Shown piece by piece: positions 26,170-37,065 of a DNA stretch of 64,000 nucleotides (position 1 is the stretch's first letter; the number at the start of each line of letters is the position of its first letter). The translations under genes were made by a program, and so were the position numbers. The notes under the pieces were generated by a model that was given only the letters and a program-made list of their open reading frames with translations, did no database searches and was not told where the DNA came from. This stretch comes from JAOBAU01 sp034667465 (lineage in GTDB: Bacteria; Acidobacteriota; Thermoanaerobaculia; Gp7-AA8): the NCBI GenBank assembly GCA_034667465.1, contig JAXDJV010000027.1, positions 186,001 to 250,000 of the forward strand, given 5' to 3'.

Positions 26170-26717
26170 TATTCGACTCCCGGGATCTCGACGCCGAACT
26201 GTTTTGCGTACTCGGCGTTCAATCGCTGCCACCCGCCGAACTTCATGACCTCGGGGCCGACGATGCGTCCGATCGGATGACCGGCGAGCAGTCGATCGAG
26301 CACATCGAAACAGATGTGCCAGCCCGCTGCGCCCATCGAGATGAATCGACGATCGATGTTGTGCCACAGCCTGAGCCGCGTGCCGCTGCCCATCGGCTCC
26401 AGTTCCCAGCGGATGTCGCCTCCACCCCAGGTATATTCGAGCGCCCGCGGCGCGTCGGCTCGCTTCACGCGAGTCTCGGTGATGTGCGGCGTCGGCGTTC
26501 CCACCGTCGTGAGCTTCGCGGTGCCGACGGCGCCGAGGTTGTGGTCCGAATCGAACGGAGCCCATTCGCGGAGCTGCTCGGGATCGGTGAGCGCCTCCCA
26601 AACTTTTGCCGGAGGATCGGCCAGGTCGCGGACGAGCACGAGCGTCCACGTCTCTCCATCCTTTTGTATCTCCGCACCGGAAGCGGCGCCCGGCTCGTAT
26701 CGCTCACGGCTCGTCAT
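26169..26717 (-). CDS. SRPBCC (AHSA1-like) domain protein
   Basis: A 182-residue protein of the START/Bet-v1-like SRPBCC fold: VLVRDLADPPAKVWEALTDPEQLREWAPF is the signature N-terminal block and GGDIRWELEPMGSGTRLRLWHN the central strands. Family members bind hydrophobic ligands in a cavity. The start is ATG 26717, which overlaps the preceding stop (ATGA). The ArsR/SRPBCC/DoxX gene order is frequent in soil bacteria, where the ArsR protein regulates its own operon. Confidence 0.88.
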   Translation of the reverse strand: MTSRERYEPGAASGAEIQKDGETWTLVLVRDLADPPAKVWEALTDPEQLREWAPFDSDHNLGAVGTAKLTTVGTPTPHITETRVKRADAPRALEYTWGGGDIRWELEPMGSGTRLRLWHNIDRRFISMGAAGWHICFDVLDRLLAGHPIGRIVGPEVMKFGGWQRLNAEYAKQFGVEIPGVE

Positions 26718-27043
26718 TTCTTTTTCTTTCCTTTCGCGGAGCGTTTGTCCAGGTGTCGCTCCAGGGCATCGACGTGCATTAGCCAGAAGCTTCGGAACGG
26801 AACGAGCCATGCGTCGAGCTCCATGAGCGGCTCCGGTCTCAGTCGATACAGGCGCCGCTGAGCCTCAATCCGCGATTCCACAAAACAGTTCATATACGTG
26901 TCAAGCCATATAGTGTCGCCGCGGCAGGCGAAGCGCCGCGCCCCGCGCTGATCAGCTGCGCGAAGCGCCAGCTGCAACGGCGCGAGCGACCGCCGCTCCG
27001 AAGGTGTCGGCGTGTCGCGAAAAATGTCTCTAATGGCGTCCAC
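26714..27043 (-). pseudogene. Truncated ArsR-type regulator lacking a recognisable HTH
   Basis: The last ~50 residues (RRLYRLRPEPLMELDAWLVPFRSFW) are the conserved C-terminus of ArsR regulators that precede SRPBCC genes. The winged-helix HTH expected before them is not recognisable. The open frame reaches GTG 27043 (109 codons), but an AT-rich stretch at 26893-26914, with ACTATATGG, TTGACA and ATATGAAC in order, looks like the operator and start of such an operon. ATG 26893 would give a 59-residue remnant. Either the HTH was deleted in frame, or the N-terminus is strongly diverged. It overlaps the SRPBCC start by four bases. Confidence 0.55.
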
Positions 27044-27112
27044 AGCGCGCTACTACCATTCGGGCATTCCATCCGAAAGCGAAATCGACAGCGTCCGCCA
27101 AAGGAGCATGCT

Positions 27113-28483
27113 ATGCGTCCAGCGATCCGGTCCCTTTTCGCCGTTCTTCCCCTCGCCGCCGGTCTCCTCCTCGCCGCTTGTCCGAAGAAGGAAGAAGCCG
27201 TGCAGCAACAGCCACCGCCGAACACCACAACCGCAGCAGCCGCCGCCACGACCACAGAAGAAGCGCACAAACTCATCAACCTCATGAACGACGCCGGAGT
27301 CGCCAGTCTCAAAGCGGCAACGAGACTCCGCGTCGACAAAGGCGATCAGGCCGGCGCTGACAACTACTACAACGGCATTCGCGCGAAGCTGACCGACTTT
27401 CCGAAGACGAAGCTGCAGGACAGCACGCTCGACGACATGCTTGCGTACTTCGGTTACGCGGAGCTCCGGCCGAGTCTCGCCGAACAGCTCGATCCGGCCG
27501 GTCTCATGAAAGAAGGATTGATTCCCGGCGTGAAAACGGGCGACATTCTCTGCACGCGCTTCTTCGCGCCGAAGATCATCAACGTCGGCGCGCCTCAGGT
27601 GAACGGAGTCCCGAAGGGTGGCTTCGGATGGCGGAAGGTTCTGCGTCTTCGCGCCCTCGACGGTTCGAAAGCGCGGCGCGCCGGGCTCGACGCGTTTTTC
27701 CTGCTCTTCAACATGAATTCAGACACGCCCGTTTTCCCGAAGGGCAAATTCGCGGGACAGATCCAGGGCATTCTGCAACCGGTCTATCCCGGCAGCCACC
27801 GCGATCTCTACTTCCTCGTGTTCGAAGCGCGCGACGCAGCGAACCCATACCGAATCCGCGGCTTCCTCGAAGCGAGCTTCGACCTCGCCGGCATCGGTGA
27901 AAACAGCAAGTACTTCGTCCCTGTCGCCTGCGCGCAGTGTCATGGCGCGGGCGGTGCGGACGACAAGGGCGCGAAGATCAACTACCTCGATACCGATCAC
28001 TGGATCGATCGGACCGAGGACGACTTCACGGCTGTAAAACATGAGAGCGTGATCGTCGACGGAGCACCCGCGTACGACACATTCCGAAAGTTCAATGAGT
28101 TGATCAAAACGCAGAACGAGGCCGTCGGCGGCAAAGGCCAGTTCGCTTGGCTGGCGACGTCGAAATGGCTCGAGCTCCACGACCCGAAAGGCGCCGACGC
28201 CACACATCACGTGCCGCCGCTGCGCCGCGGATTTGTCGCGCAGGCCGGAGACAAAAACTGGACGGCAGAAGAGCCGGTCGATCGGGAACTACTGCCGTTG
28301 TTGAATCAATACTGCTACCGCTGCCACAGCTCCGTCGTGTATCACGTCTTTCAAAAACAGGCTGTTTTCGATGACCGCGGCACGCTGGCCAGTTACGTCG
28401 ACGCGGGCATCATGCCGCAGGACCGAAAACTCGACGCTGCGACGAAGGCCAAACTCATCGATCTTCTCAACCGGATGAAATAG
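27113..28483 (+). CDS. Di-heme c-type cytochrome lipoprotein
   Basis: A 456-residue exported protein. A lipoprotein signal (LLAAC, C23) is followed by a Thr/Ala/Pro linker. Two heme-attachment motifs are seen: CAQCH near 268 and CYRCH near 401. The region between (HESVIVDGAPAYDTFRKF) and the N-terminal ~230 residues are not assigned to a family. It is likely an outer- or inner-leaflet-anchored electron carrier or a heme enzyme. AAAGGAG precedes the ATG. It stands alone between the ArsR operon and the patatin gene. Confidence 0.8.
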   Translation: MRPAIRSLFAVLPLAAGLLLAACPKKEEAVQQQPPPNTTTAAAAATTTEEAHKLINLMNDAGVASLKAATRLRVDKGDQAGADNYYNGIRAKLTDFPKTKLQDSTLDDMLAYFGYAELRPSLAEQLDPAGLMKEGLIPGVKTGDILCTRFFAPKIINVGAPQVNGVPKGGFGWRKVLRLRALDGSKARRAGLDAFFLLFNMNSDTPVFPKGKFAGQIQGILQPVYPGSHRDLYFLVFEARDAANPYRIRGFLEASFDLAGIGENSKYFVPVACAQCHGAGGADDKGAKINYLDTDHWIDRTEDDFTAVKHESVIVDGAPAYDTFRKFNELIKTQNEAVGGKGQFAWLATSKWLELHDPKGADATHHVPPLRRGFVAQAGDKNWTAEEPVDRELLPLLNQYCYRCHSSVVYHVFQKQAVFDDRGTLASYVDAGIMPQDRKLDAATKAKLIDLLNRMK

Positions 28484-28507
28484 CGCAGGTAGGGAAACAC
28501 CGCCGCC

Positions 28508-28549
28508 GATCACTCCTTCTGTAGTCCCGATTCGACAGAAGGAGTGATC
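28508..28549 (+). promoter_or_regulatory. Hairpin that covers the patatin ribosome-binding site
   Basis: Perfect 15-bp arms, 28508-28522 and 28535-28549, with a 12-base loop. The right arm contains GAAGGAG, the Shine-Dalgarno of the patatin gene, and ends one base before its ATG at 28550. In mRNA the hairpin would hide the ribosome site. It may be a translational switch or the terminator of the cytochrome gene. Confidence 0.65.
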
Positions 28550-31500
28550 ATGGCCGATCAGCCGCTCGATCTCTACGCAGTCCTGCGCGAAGAATACGTT
28601 CGCCTTCACGGAGCGCCGCCGCCCGATGAAACCGGCAGCGACGAAGAGAAGCTGAAGAAGCTTTACGCGGCGATTCATGCGCTCGAGAGTCCGCGCTCGG
28701 CGCTCTGCATCTCCGGCGGCGGCATTCGCAGCGCGACGTTCGCGCTCGGCGTGATTCAGCGCCTCGCATCGGTCGGCGTCCTCCCGAAATTCGATTACGT
28801 CTCCACCGTTTCCGGCGGCGGTTACATCGGCGGCTGGCTTTCGTCGTATGCGCGGCGCAACGCGGATGGGATGTCCGGCGTCGCGGAGGAACTGAGCACC
28901 GACGGCGTGAATGGCAACCCGCTCGAGCCCGAGGTAAAACCACTGACCTGGCTGCGCGCGTTCAGCAACTATTTGACGCCGAAGGTCGGACTGACCAGCG
29001 GCGACACGTGGGCGTTCGCCGGCTCTTACCTCCGCAATCTGCTGCTCGTCTGGCTGATGTTCGTGCCGCTGCTGATCTCCGGACTTGCGATCCCGCGACT
29101 CGCCATCGCGCTGCTTCGGGACCAGCCCGAATCGCAGAAATACGCGATAGCGGCCGGGGTCATGTTCCTCATCGGCACGCTCGTCCTCGCGCTGACGCGT
29201 CCGATCTCGTACAAGAAACCGGGCTGGCTCACCAATGGTCGCTTCATCCTCGGCGTTTTTCTGCCGCTCTTCGTCGGCTCGATCAGCCTCGCGCTCTACT
29301 GGGCGTCGGTTGCCGATCCGACCTTCCACTGGAAACCAGTGCTGCTCATGTTGATCGGCAGCAGTGCCGTCTCATCGATCGTCTACATGATCCGATTCAT
29401 GCTGGCCGCGCACTCCGAGCGGCTCGGCAATCAGCGACCGACGACCAGCAAGGCCGGCTACATCGCAAAGAAGTTCCTGGCCGAACTGCTCGCGGCCGCA
29501 GCGTCCGGCGCCGTCGTGACCGGCCTCCTCTTCGCGGCGACGCATCTCGTCGGCGATCCGAAGACGAGAGTCAGCCTGCCGCAGCTTTCCAGCTGGCAGT
29601 CGGTACCGCCGAATCTATCCACGGCTCCCGGCGAATTCTTTCTCTGCTTCGCCGTTCCAATCATCCTCGGCATCCTCTTCGTGCAGTCGGCGATCTTCGT
29701 CGGCGGCGCGAGCTGGTTCAGCGAAGAGTACGACCGCGAATGGTGGGGACGCGCCGCCGGCTGGGTGCTCATCGCCGCGCTGCTCTGGATCTTCTTCACG
29801 GCCATCGTCGTCTACGGACCGGTGCTGATGTTCCAGGTGCCGGGTGCGTTCACCACCATCGGCGGCGCCAGCGGACTCTTCGCGATTCTCGCCGGCCGCA
29901 GCAGCAAGACATCCTCCGGCAGCGATCAGAAAGATGAGAAGCCGAAGCCGGTCGACACCGGAACGAACATCCTCCTCGCTCTTGCGGCGCCCGTGTTCGT
30001 CATCGCCATCGCCGCGCTGCTGTCGCTTTGTACATCCGAGGTGCTGCTGGCGATCGAAAAATCGGAGACGATTCCGAGCGGGAAAATTACGCTCGCAAAC
30101 CAAACGTGGCGCCAGATCGAGCAGCCAGACACCATCACGCAGACGGACCCGGTCACGCATAAGACGGAGACCTACACGGCGAAACTTCGCTCGAACGCGA
30201 TCCCCGCCATCGACGAGGCGAAATACAACGCCCTTCGTCACCTCTGGATCCTCGACCACACGCACGTCAGCGAAGCGATGGTTCTCGTCTTCGGCTTCGC
30301 GTTCTTCGGCGTCTTCGTCTCGTTCTTTATCGGCGTGAATCAGTTCTCGATGCACGCGCTCTATCGAAATCGTCTCGTCCGCGCCTACCTCGGCGCGTCA
30401 CGTTTCTCGCGCACGCCGAACGCGTTCAGCGGCTTCGATCCGAACGACAACCTGCCGATGCATCGCCTCCGTCCGGAGATGCTCTGGGCGAACAGCTTCA
30501 TCGACATCGCCGGACTCGCACCGCTGCTGAAAGCGAATCCGACGATCGAGCCGTTCATCAGCGACGCGACCTGGGACGCCATCGACGACATCGCCGGAGC
30601 GAAAGACCCGCACGACCAGGAAAAGCTCTGCCTCCAGGCCGGCGATCTCCTCGCGCACGAGCTCAACGGCGCGATCGACACCGCGAATCTCGGCGGCGCG
30701 AACGACTCGCTGCCGCTGTCCGTTCGCAACCGTGCCGCGCTCGAAGCGCTCTACCCGACACACATCCGTCCGATGTCCGCGCATCAGCGGCCGATGCATG
30801 TCGTCAACATGACGCTCAATCTCGTCGCCGGCGACAATCTCGCGTGGCAGGAACGAAAAGCGATGTCGTTCGCCGCGTCGCCGGTAAACACCGGCGCGTG
30901 GAACCTCGGCTATCGTGCGACGCGCGATTACGGCGGACCGTCCGGCATCTCGCTCGGCACCGCGGTCGCGATCTCCGGCGCCGCCGCCAGCCCGAACATG
31001 GGCTATCACTCCTCGCCGCCGCTTTCGTTTTTGCTGACGCTCTTCAACGTCCGCCTCGGCTGGTGGCTCGGCAATCCGCGCTCGTCGACGTACGTGAATC
31101 GCAACCCGACCAACACGCTCGTCCCCTTCCTCGCCGAAGCGGCCGGCTACACGAACGACACCTTCCCCTACATCTATTTGTCAGACGGCGGCCACTTCGA
31201 AAACCTCGGCCTTTACGAGATGGTGTTACGCCGCTGCGCGTGCATCGTCCTCACCGATGCCGGCGGCGATCCGTCGTTCCAATTCGATGACCTCGGCAAC
31301 GCCATCCGCAAGATCCGCATCGACTTCGGCATCGACATCACCATCGATCGAATGGGCATCTTTCCCCGCTCCGATGAGGATCCGAGCAATCCCAAATACT
31401 GCGCCGTCGCGACGATCCATTACGAGCGCATCGACCCGACCGCGAAACCGGGCCGACTGCTCTACATCAAGCCGGCGTTCTACGGTAAGCACGAGTCGAA

Positions 31501-31705
31501 AGACATCTACAACTACGCGCAAACCAATCCGACCTTCCCGCACCAGACGACCGCCGATCAGTGGTTCACCGAATCGCAATTCGAGAGTTACCGCCAGCTC
31601 GGCTTCTGGACGCTGGGCTACGTGACGCGCGGAAAAGACAGTTTCGCAAACGTGTGCGAGTTGATTGATGAGGCGGAGCAGTATTTGAAGCAGGAGGGCG
31701 CGTGA
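28550..31705 (+). CDS. Large membrane patatin-like phospholipase
   Basis: A 1051-residue protein. The patatin oxyanion loop GGGIRS is at 56-61 and the nucleophile-like serine S88 in STVSGGGYIGG (the usual GxSxG starts with Thr here). The catalytic aspartate is in LSDGGHFENLG near 880. Between them lie ~500 residues with about ten hydrophobic helices (~150-610), so the hydrolase is split by a membrane insert. Likely a membrane-embedded lipid acyl hydrolase; substrate unknown. GAAGGAG is five bases before ATG 28550; a GTG two codons earlier overlaps it. Confidence 0.85.
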   Translation: MADQPLDLYAVLREEYVRLHGAPPPDETGSDEEKLKKLYAAIHALESPRSALCISGGGIRSATFALGVIQRLASVGVLPKFDYVSTVSGGGYIGGWLSSYARRNADGMSGVAEELSTDGVNGNPLEPEVKPLTWLRAFSNYLTPKVGLTSGDTWAFAGSYLRNLLLVWLMFVPLLISGLAIPRLAIALLRDQPESQKYAIAAGVMFLIGTLVLALTRPISYKKPGWLTNGRFILGVFLPLFVGSISLALYWASVADPTFHWKPVLLMLIGSSAVSSIVYMIRFMLAAHSERLGNQRPTTSKAGYIAKKFLAELLAAAASGAVVTGLLFAATHLVGDPKTRVSLPQLSSWQSVPPNLSTAPGEFFLCFAVPIILGILFVQSAIFVGGASWFSEEYDREWWGRAAGWVLIAALLWIFFTAIVVYGPVLMFQVPGAFTTIGGASGLFAILAGRSSKTSSGSDQKDEKPKPVDTGTNILLALAAPVFVIAIAALLSLCTSEVLLAIEKSETIPSGKITLANQTWRQIEQPDTITQTDPVTHKTETYTAKLRSNAIPAIDEAKYNALRHLWILDHTHVSEAMVLVFGFAFFGVFVSFFIGVNQFSMHALYRNRLVRAYLGASRFSRTPNAFSGFDPNDNLPMHRLRPEMLWANSFIDIAGLAPLLKANPTIEPFISDATWDAIDDIAGAKDPHDQEKLCLQAGDLLAHELNGAIDTANLGGANDSLPLSVRNRAALEALYPTHIRPMSAHQRPMHVVNMTLNLVAGDNLAWQERKAMSFAASPVNTGAWNLGYRATRDYGGPSGISLGTAVAISGAAASPNMGYHSSPPLSFLLTLFNVRLGWWLGNPRSSTYVNRNPTNTLVPFLAEAAGYTNDTFPYIYLSDGGHFENLGLYEMVLRRCACIVLTDAGGDPSFQFDDLGNAIRKIRIDFGIDITIDRMGIFPRSDEDPSNPKYCAVATIHYERIDPTAKPGRLLYIKPAFYGKHESKDIYNYAQTNPTFPHQTTADQWFTESQFESYRQLGFWTLGYVTRGKDSFANVCELIDEAEQYLKQEGA

Positions 31706-31713
31706 AACCACCG

Positions 31714-31750
31714 CCGTATTCAGCCGCGCAAAGCGCCGGCTGCTATACGG
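31714..31750. terminator. Imperfect hairpin between convergent genes
   Basis: CCGTAT...CAGCCG on the left pairs with CGGCTG...ATACGG on the right around a ten-base loop, with one small bulge. It lies between the patatin stop and the convergent pilin gene, so it may terminate either transcript. No clear T-run. Confidence 0.45.
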
Positions 31751-31783
31751 CGAGCGACCGCGGCCGAAGGCCCGCGCGTTGCC

Positions 31784-32281
31784 CTAATTTTGCTGCGCGC
31801 CTTCCGGAAATTGTACGAACTTACCGCCCATATAGACGATGTCGCAGTCGAAGTTCGTCGTCGTTCCGGGGACGTACGTCGGCGAGAAAACGCCGTCCCG
31901 TCCTGCCGACCGAATCGCGTACTCGGACGCCTGCGCCGACGATCCGATCGCCGCATCGGCCGTGAACGACAGCGGCTGATTCCAGCCGTCGTACTGCGGC
32001 ATCTGCTTGATGTACGTCGGCGCAAGCATCAGCAGCATCTGCGGATAGCTGATCGCCTGCAGCGGCACCGTGAGGCCGGCGGCGTTGTACCCGCGAACGT
32101 CGACCGCGCGCGATTCCCACGCGCCGGCAACCGTCTTCATATCAGCCATGGTGCGTTTCTGGCGGGCGCGCTGAACCGCGCTCATGTAATTCGTCACCGC
32201 CATCGCCGCGATAATGCCGATGATTGCAACAACGACGAGGAGCTCGATCAGAGTAAAACCCCGCGCTTTGCTGATTTTCAT
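31784..32281 (-). CDS. Type IV pilin-like / GspG-like prepilin
   Basis: A 165-residue protein with a short basic leader and the prepilin-peptidase motif ARG-FTLIELLVVVAIIGIIAAMA; glutamate at +5 after the cleaved glycine is present. The N-terminal helix is followed by a globular part with one cysteine (FDCDIVYMGG) and a GRDGVF segment as in major pseudopilins of type II secretion. It is a lone gene without the assembly ATPase or platform protein nearby. Its ATG shares the CATG palindrome with the divergent tilS start. Confidence 0.88.
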   Translation of the reverse strand: MKISKARGFTLIELLVVVAIIGIIAAMAVTNYMSAVQRARQKRTMADMKTVAGAWESRAVDVRGYNAAGLTVPLQAISYPQMLLMLAPTYIKQMPQYDGWNQPLSFTADAAIGSSAQASEYAIRSAGRDGVFSPTYVPGTTTNFDCDIVYMGGKFVQFPEGAQQN

Positions 32282-33638
32282 GGTGAGCCATAATCGTAAC
32301 CTGAAGTCACCGGCCGACGCCACACTCGCCTTCCTCGACGAGCATCGACTCGGCCGTCCGCGCATCCTCGCCGCCGTTTCCGGCGGTGCCGATTCCGTTG
32401 CGCTGCTGATCACGTTGCACGAGCTGGGGCTCGACATTGTCGCCGCTCACATCAATCACCATCTGCGCGGAAGCGAATCGGATGATGACGAGCAGTTCGT
32501 TCGCGATCTCTGCGCGTCGCTCAACGTCGAACTGCTCGTCGCCGACGGCACGCTGCCGCCGGAGCTCGTGCGGCAGCACGGCATCGAAGGCGCCGCGCGC
32601 GAAGTCCGTTACGAACGCCTCCACGAACTGCGCGAGCGCGGCGGCGCGCAATACATCGCCACCGCACATCAACAGAACGATCAGGCCGAGACCGTGCTGA
32701 TGCGGCGGATGAGCGGCAGCGGCCTCGCCGGAAAACGCGGCATCCATCCCGTGCGCGACGACGGCGTGATCCGCCCGCTGCTCGACGTGCCGCGGCACGA
32801 CATCGAACAGTTCCTGCACGAACGGCGGATCACGCCGCGGCGCGACTCATCGAATGACGACACGCGATTCCTCCGCAACGTCGTTCGCGGAATCGTCGGC
32901 ACGATCGAAGGCTTCGATCGCGATTCCGTCGCCGCACTTGCGAACAGCACGAAGGAAGCACGCGCCGCCTGGACGGAAGCGGAGCGGCGGCTCGATGAGG
33001 TCGACGATACCGAGCACGCTCCCGGCGCGACCGTCTTTCGCTCGCTCCCCGACGATCGCCTGTTGCGCGAAGCGCTCATCGTTCGCCACATTCGCCGCCT
33101 CGATCCGAACGCGCGCGATCTCACCGCCGTCGACGTCGCCCGCATCGTCGACGGGCTCGAACGCGTACGACGGATGAGCGTCACCAAACACCTCGAGCTC
33201 GTCCGGCGCGACGGGGTCGTCGTGTTGCGCCGCATGCTCGCACCGGCCTGCGCATTCGAAGTGCCGCTCGGGCCCAACGCGCAGGCGCACATCGAGGCCA
33301 TCGGCGCGGTCGTGCACGTTCGTTCCGTCGATGACGATGGCGTCGGCAATCGCGAGCGACAGCGCATCCAGCTTCCTCCCGATGCCGAGCCGGTCTTCAT
33401 CGTCCGGAGCCGCAGAGCCGGCGATCGCTTTCAGCCGCTCGGTCTTCCGCACGACAAAAAGCTGAAGGATTTCTTCATTGATCGTAAAATCGCGGCGGAA
33501 ACCCGCGATCACATCCCGTTGATTCTCTGGAACGACATCGTCGTCCTGGTCGCAGGTGTCGAGATCTCCGAGCGGTTTCGGATCACCTCCGCGGCCGGGC
33601 AGCGATACGAGGTTTGGGTTGAGCACGAACATCACTGA
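32280..33638 (+). CDS. tilS: tRNA(Ile)-lysidine synthetase
   Basis: Converts C34 of CAU-anticodon isoleucine tRNA to lysidine, using ATP and lysine. The 452-residue product has the PP-loop SGGADS at ~34-39, HINHHLRG near 57, a GAAREVRYERL block and AHQQNDQAET, all diagnostic. C-terminal domains (RRAGDRFQPLG near 380) are complete. The start is taken as ATG 32280 (GTG 32283 is possible); no SD is visible. The end overlaps hpt by 20 bases, as part of the tilS-hpt-ftsH arrangement known from Bacillus. Confidence 0.93.
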   Translation: MVSHNRNLKSPADATLAFLDEHRLGRPRILAAVSGGADSVALLITLHELGLDIVAAHINHHLRGSESDDDEQFVRDLCASLNVELLVADGTLPPELVRQHGIEGAAREVRYERLHELRERGGAQYIATAHQQNDQAETVLMRRMSGSGLAGKRGIHPVRDDGVIRPLLDVPRHDIEQFLHERRITPRRDSSNDDTRFLRNVVRGIVGTIEGFDRDSVAALANSTKEARAAWTEAERRLDEVDDTEHAPGATVFRSLPDDRLLREALIVRHIRRLDPNARDLTAVDVARIVDGLERVRRMSVTKHLELVRRDGVVVLRRMLAPACAFEVPLGPNAQAHIEAIGAVVHVRSVDDDGVGNRERQRIQLPPDAEPVFIVRSRRAGDRFQPLGLPHDKKLKDFFIDRKIAAETRDHIPLILWNDIVVLVAGVEISERFRITSAAGQRYEVWVEHEHH

Positions 33639-34137
33639 AACGTTCAGCGCCGCCGCGATCGCCGCGCGCGTCACGGAGCTCGGCCGCGCCATTCGCGCCG
33701 ATGCCGGCTCCAGCCCGGTCTTCCTCCTCGGCGTCCTCAAAGGCGCTTCGGTCTTCCTCGCCGATCTCCTTCGCGCCACCGGCGGCGACGCCGGTTACGG
33801 CTTCATCGAATCGGTGCGCGACGTCGACGACACGACAGCCGCCGCCGACGCGATGGAGATCGACTTCCTCAGCTTCATCGACATCGCCGATCGGAACGTC
33901 TTCCTGCTGAAGGACGTCGTCGCCACCGGCGTCATCGAGAACTACCTGCTGACGCAGCTCCGGCAGAAGAATCCCGCGTCGATCCGTCTCGTGGCGCTGC
34001 TCGACCGGCCCGATCTCCGCACAGTAGAACTGCAGGTCGATCACTACGCCTTTCGCATCGACGGCGGCACGTTCGTCGGTTACGGACTGGAGAACGAGGG
34101 ACGCTTCGGGAACCTGCCGTACATCGGCCGGCTCTGA
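33619..34137 (+). CDS. Hypoxanthine phosphoribosyltransferase homologue, catalytic motif altered
   Basis: A 172-residue protein of the Hpt fold: LLGVLKGASVFLADLL (PPi loop), AMEIDFLSF, and the C-terminal FVGYGLENEGRFGNLPYIG are all conserved. The PRPP motif, normally [V/L][E/D]DIIDTG-T, reads LLKDVVATGVIE: K98 replaces the acidic residue, A102 the catalytic aspartate, and the final Thr is lost. Purine salvage activity is therefore doubtful. In Bacillus, HprT and TilS are reported to act together at ftsH; a regulatory role could explain retention. TTG 33619 has GAGG at six-base spacing. Confidence 0.8.
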   Translation: MSTNITETFSAAAIAARVTELGRAIRADAGSSPVFLLGVLKGASVFLADLLRATGGDAGYGFIESVRDVDDTTAAADAMEIDFLSFIDIADRNVFLLKDVVATGVIENYLLTQLRQKNPASIRLVALLDRPDLRTVELQVDHYAFRIDGGTFVGYGLENEGRFGNLPYIGRL

Positions 34138-34287
34138 CGCTTGAAACATCCCGCCGCGCGCGGCGTAACCCGTCGATGCATGAGCGCAGTTCGCGCAGAA
34201 TTTCCCTCACGCCCGTCACGTTCCGACGCGAAGTAGTGTACGAATGGCATGCGCGAAGCATCGCGCGTGTCCTTCTGGAGGCAATCG

Positions 34288-36237
<1,950 letters not shown>

Positions 36238-36244
36238 TTCCACC

Positions 36245-36277
36245 CGACGCCGGCCCCCAGGGCCGGCGTCGTTGTTT
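36245..36277 (+). terminator. Rho-independent terminator after ftsH
   Basis: A 12-bp perfect stem (36245-36256 with 36260-36271), a three-base loop and a following T-rich GTTGTTTT run. It starts eight bases after the ftsH stop. Confidence 0.88.
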
Positions 36278-36300
36278 TCAGTGCGGCTACCATCGGCGCG

Positions 36301-37065
36301 ATGAAACGCCTGGTGTCGGCGCTCCTTCTCCTGATCGCGAGGAACGCCGCTGCTGCGCACCGGTCAGCCGCTCGAGGTAGCGCGACGCGAGCTGATCGAT
36401 GCCGCGAAGCGGAGCGACATCGCCCTTGGTTTCGAAGAGACTGTGGGCGACACCGCGACCGTGGCCCGCCGCGGCTTCAGCTCCTGGCGGCTCGAGGTCA
36501 CGGCGACGACCGCGCACCCCTCCGGCATCTTCGGCGAATCGAGCGGCAGCGGCGCCGTCTTCGAGCTGGCAATCCGAGCGTCGTCGTCGGCGGCACTGAA
36601 ATCACATACGACAGCGCGGCGAAGCGCGGCACCGCGTTCGGCAAGACGAACGTCATCGCAGCAAAAGCGACCGCCGAAGGCGATCTCCGCTTCCTGACGA
36701 ACGAGCAGCGCGAAAAGGTAAAGAACGCGATGCGCGCAATCGTCGCCGCGTCTCTGCCGCGCGCTTCCGCAACGATCATGTTCGTCGATGAATATCCGGC
36801 GATGGGGCCGACCGAAGGCAACTACGCGCTGTTGAAGATTCTCGATCAGGCCAGCCGCGACCTCGGCTACGGCGAAGTTCCCCCGCTCGAACCATCGAAG
36901 CGCGGCGCCGGCGACATCTCATTCGTCGCGCCGCTACTCAGTGGACTCGACGGACTCGGCTCGCGCGGCAGCGGAGCGCACACGTCGGCCGAACAGATGG
37001 ATCTCGAGTCGCTGCCGATGCTCATCAAACGGACGGCGCTGCTGATTTATCGCCTGACGCGGTAG
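36301..37065 (+). pseudogene. Decayed M20-family metallopeptidase
   Basis: Pieces of one M20-type peptidase lie in different frames. A signal-peptide start (MKRLVSALLLLI) at 36301 shifts near 36340 into a frame reading LLRTGQPLEVARRELIDAAK... ARRGFSSWRLEV...GIFGESSGSGAVFELA. Near 36565 it jumps to the frame that ends at 37065, with NPSVVVGGTEITYD, FGKTNVIAAKA, EYPAMGPTEGN, GAGDISFV and GSGAHTSAEQMDLESL. The N-terminal metal-binding half is missing, and ~25-30 residues are lost at the second junction. At least two deletions with frame changes are needed, so this is not a single sequencing error. Confidence 0.8.

Noticed and set aside
28289..29329. 346-codon minus-strand frame opposite the cytochrome/patatin junction
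   Set aside because: Low-complexity charged shadow, no motif.
32307..32819. Minus-strand ORF within tilS
   Set aside because: Antisense shadow; tilS motifs are on the plus strand.
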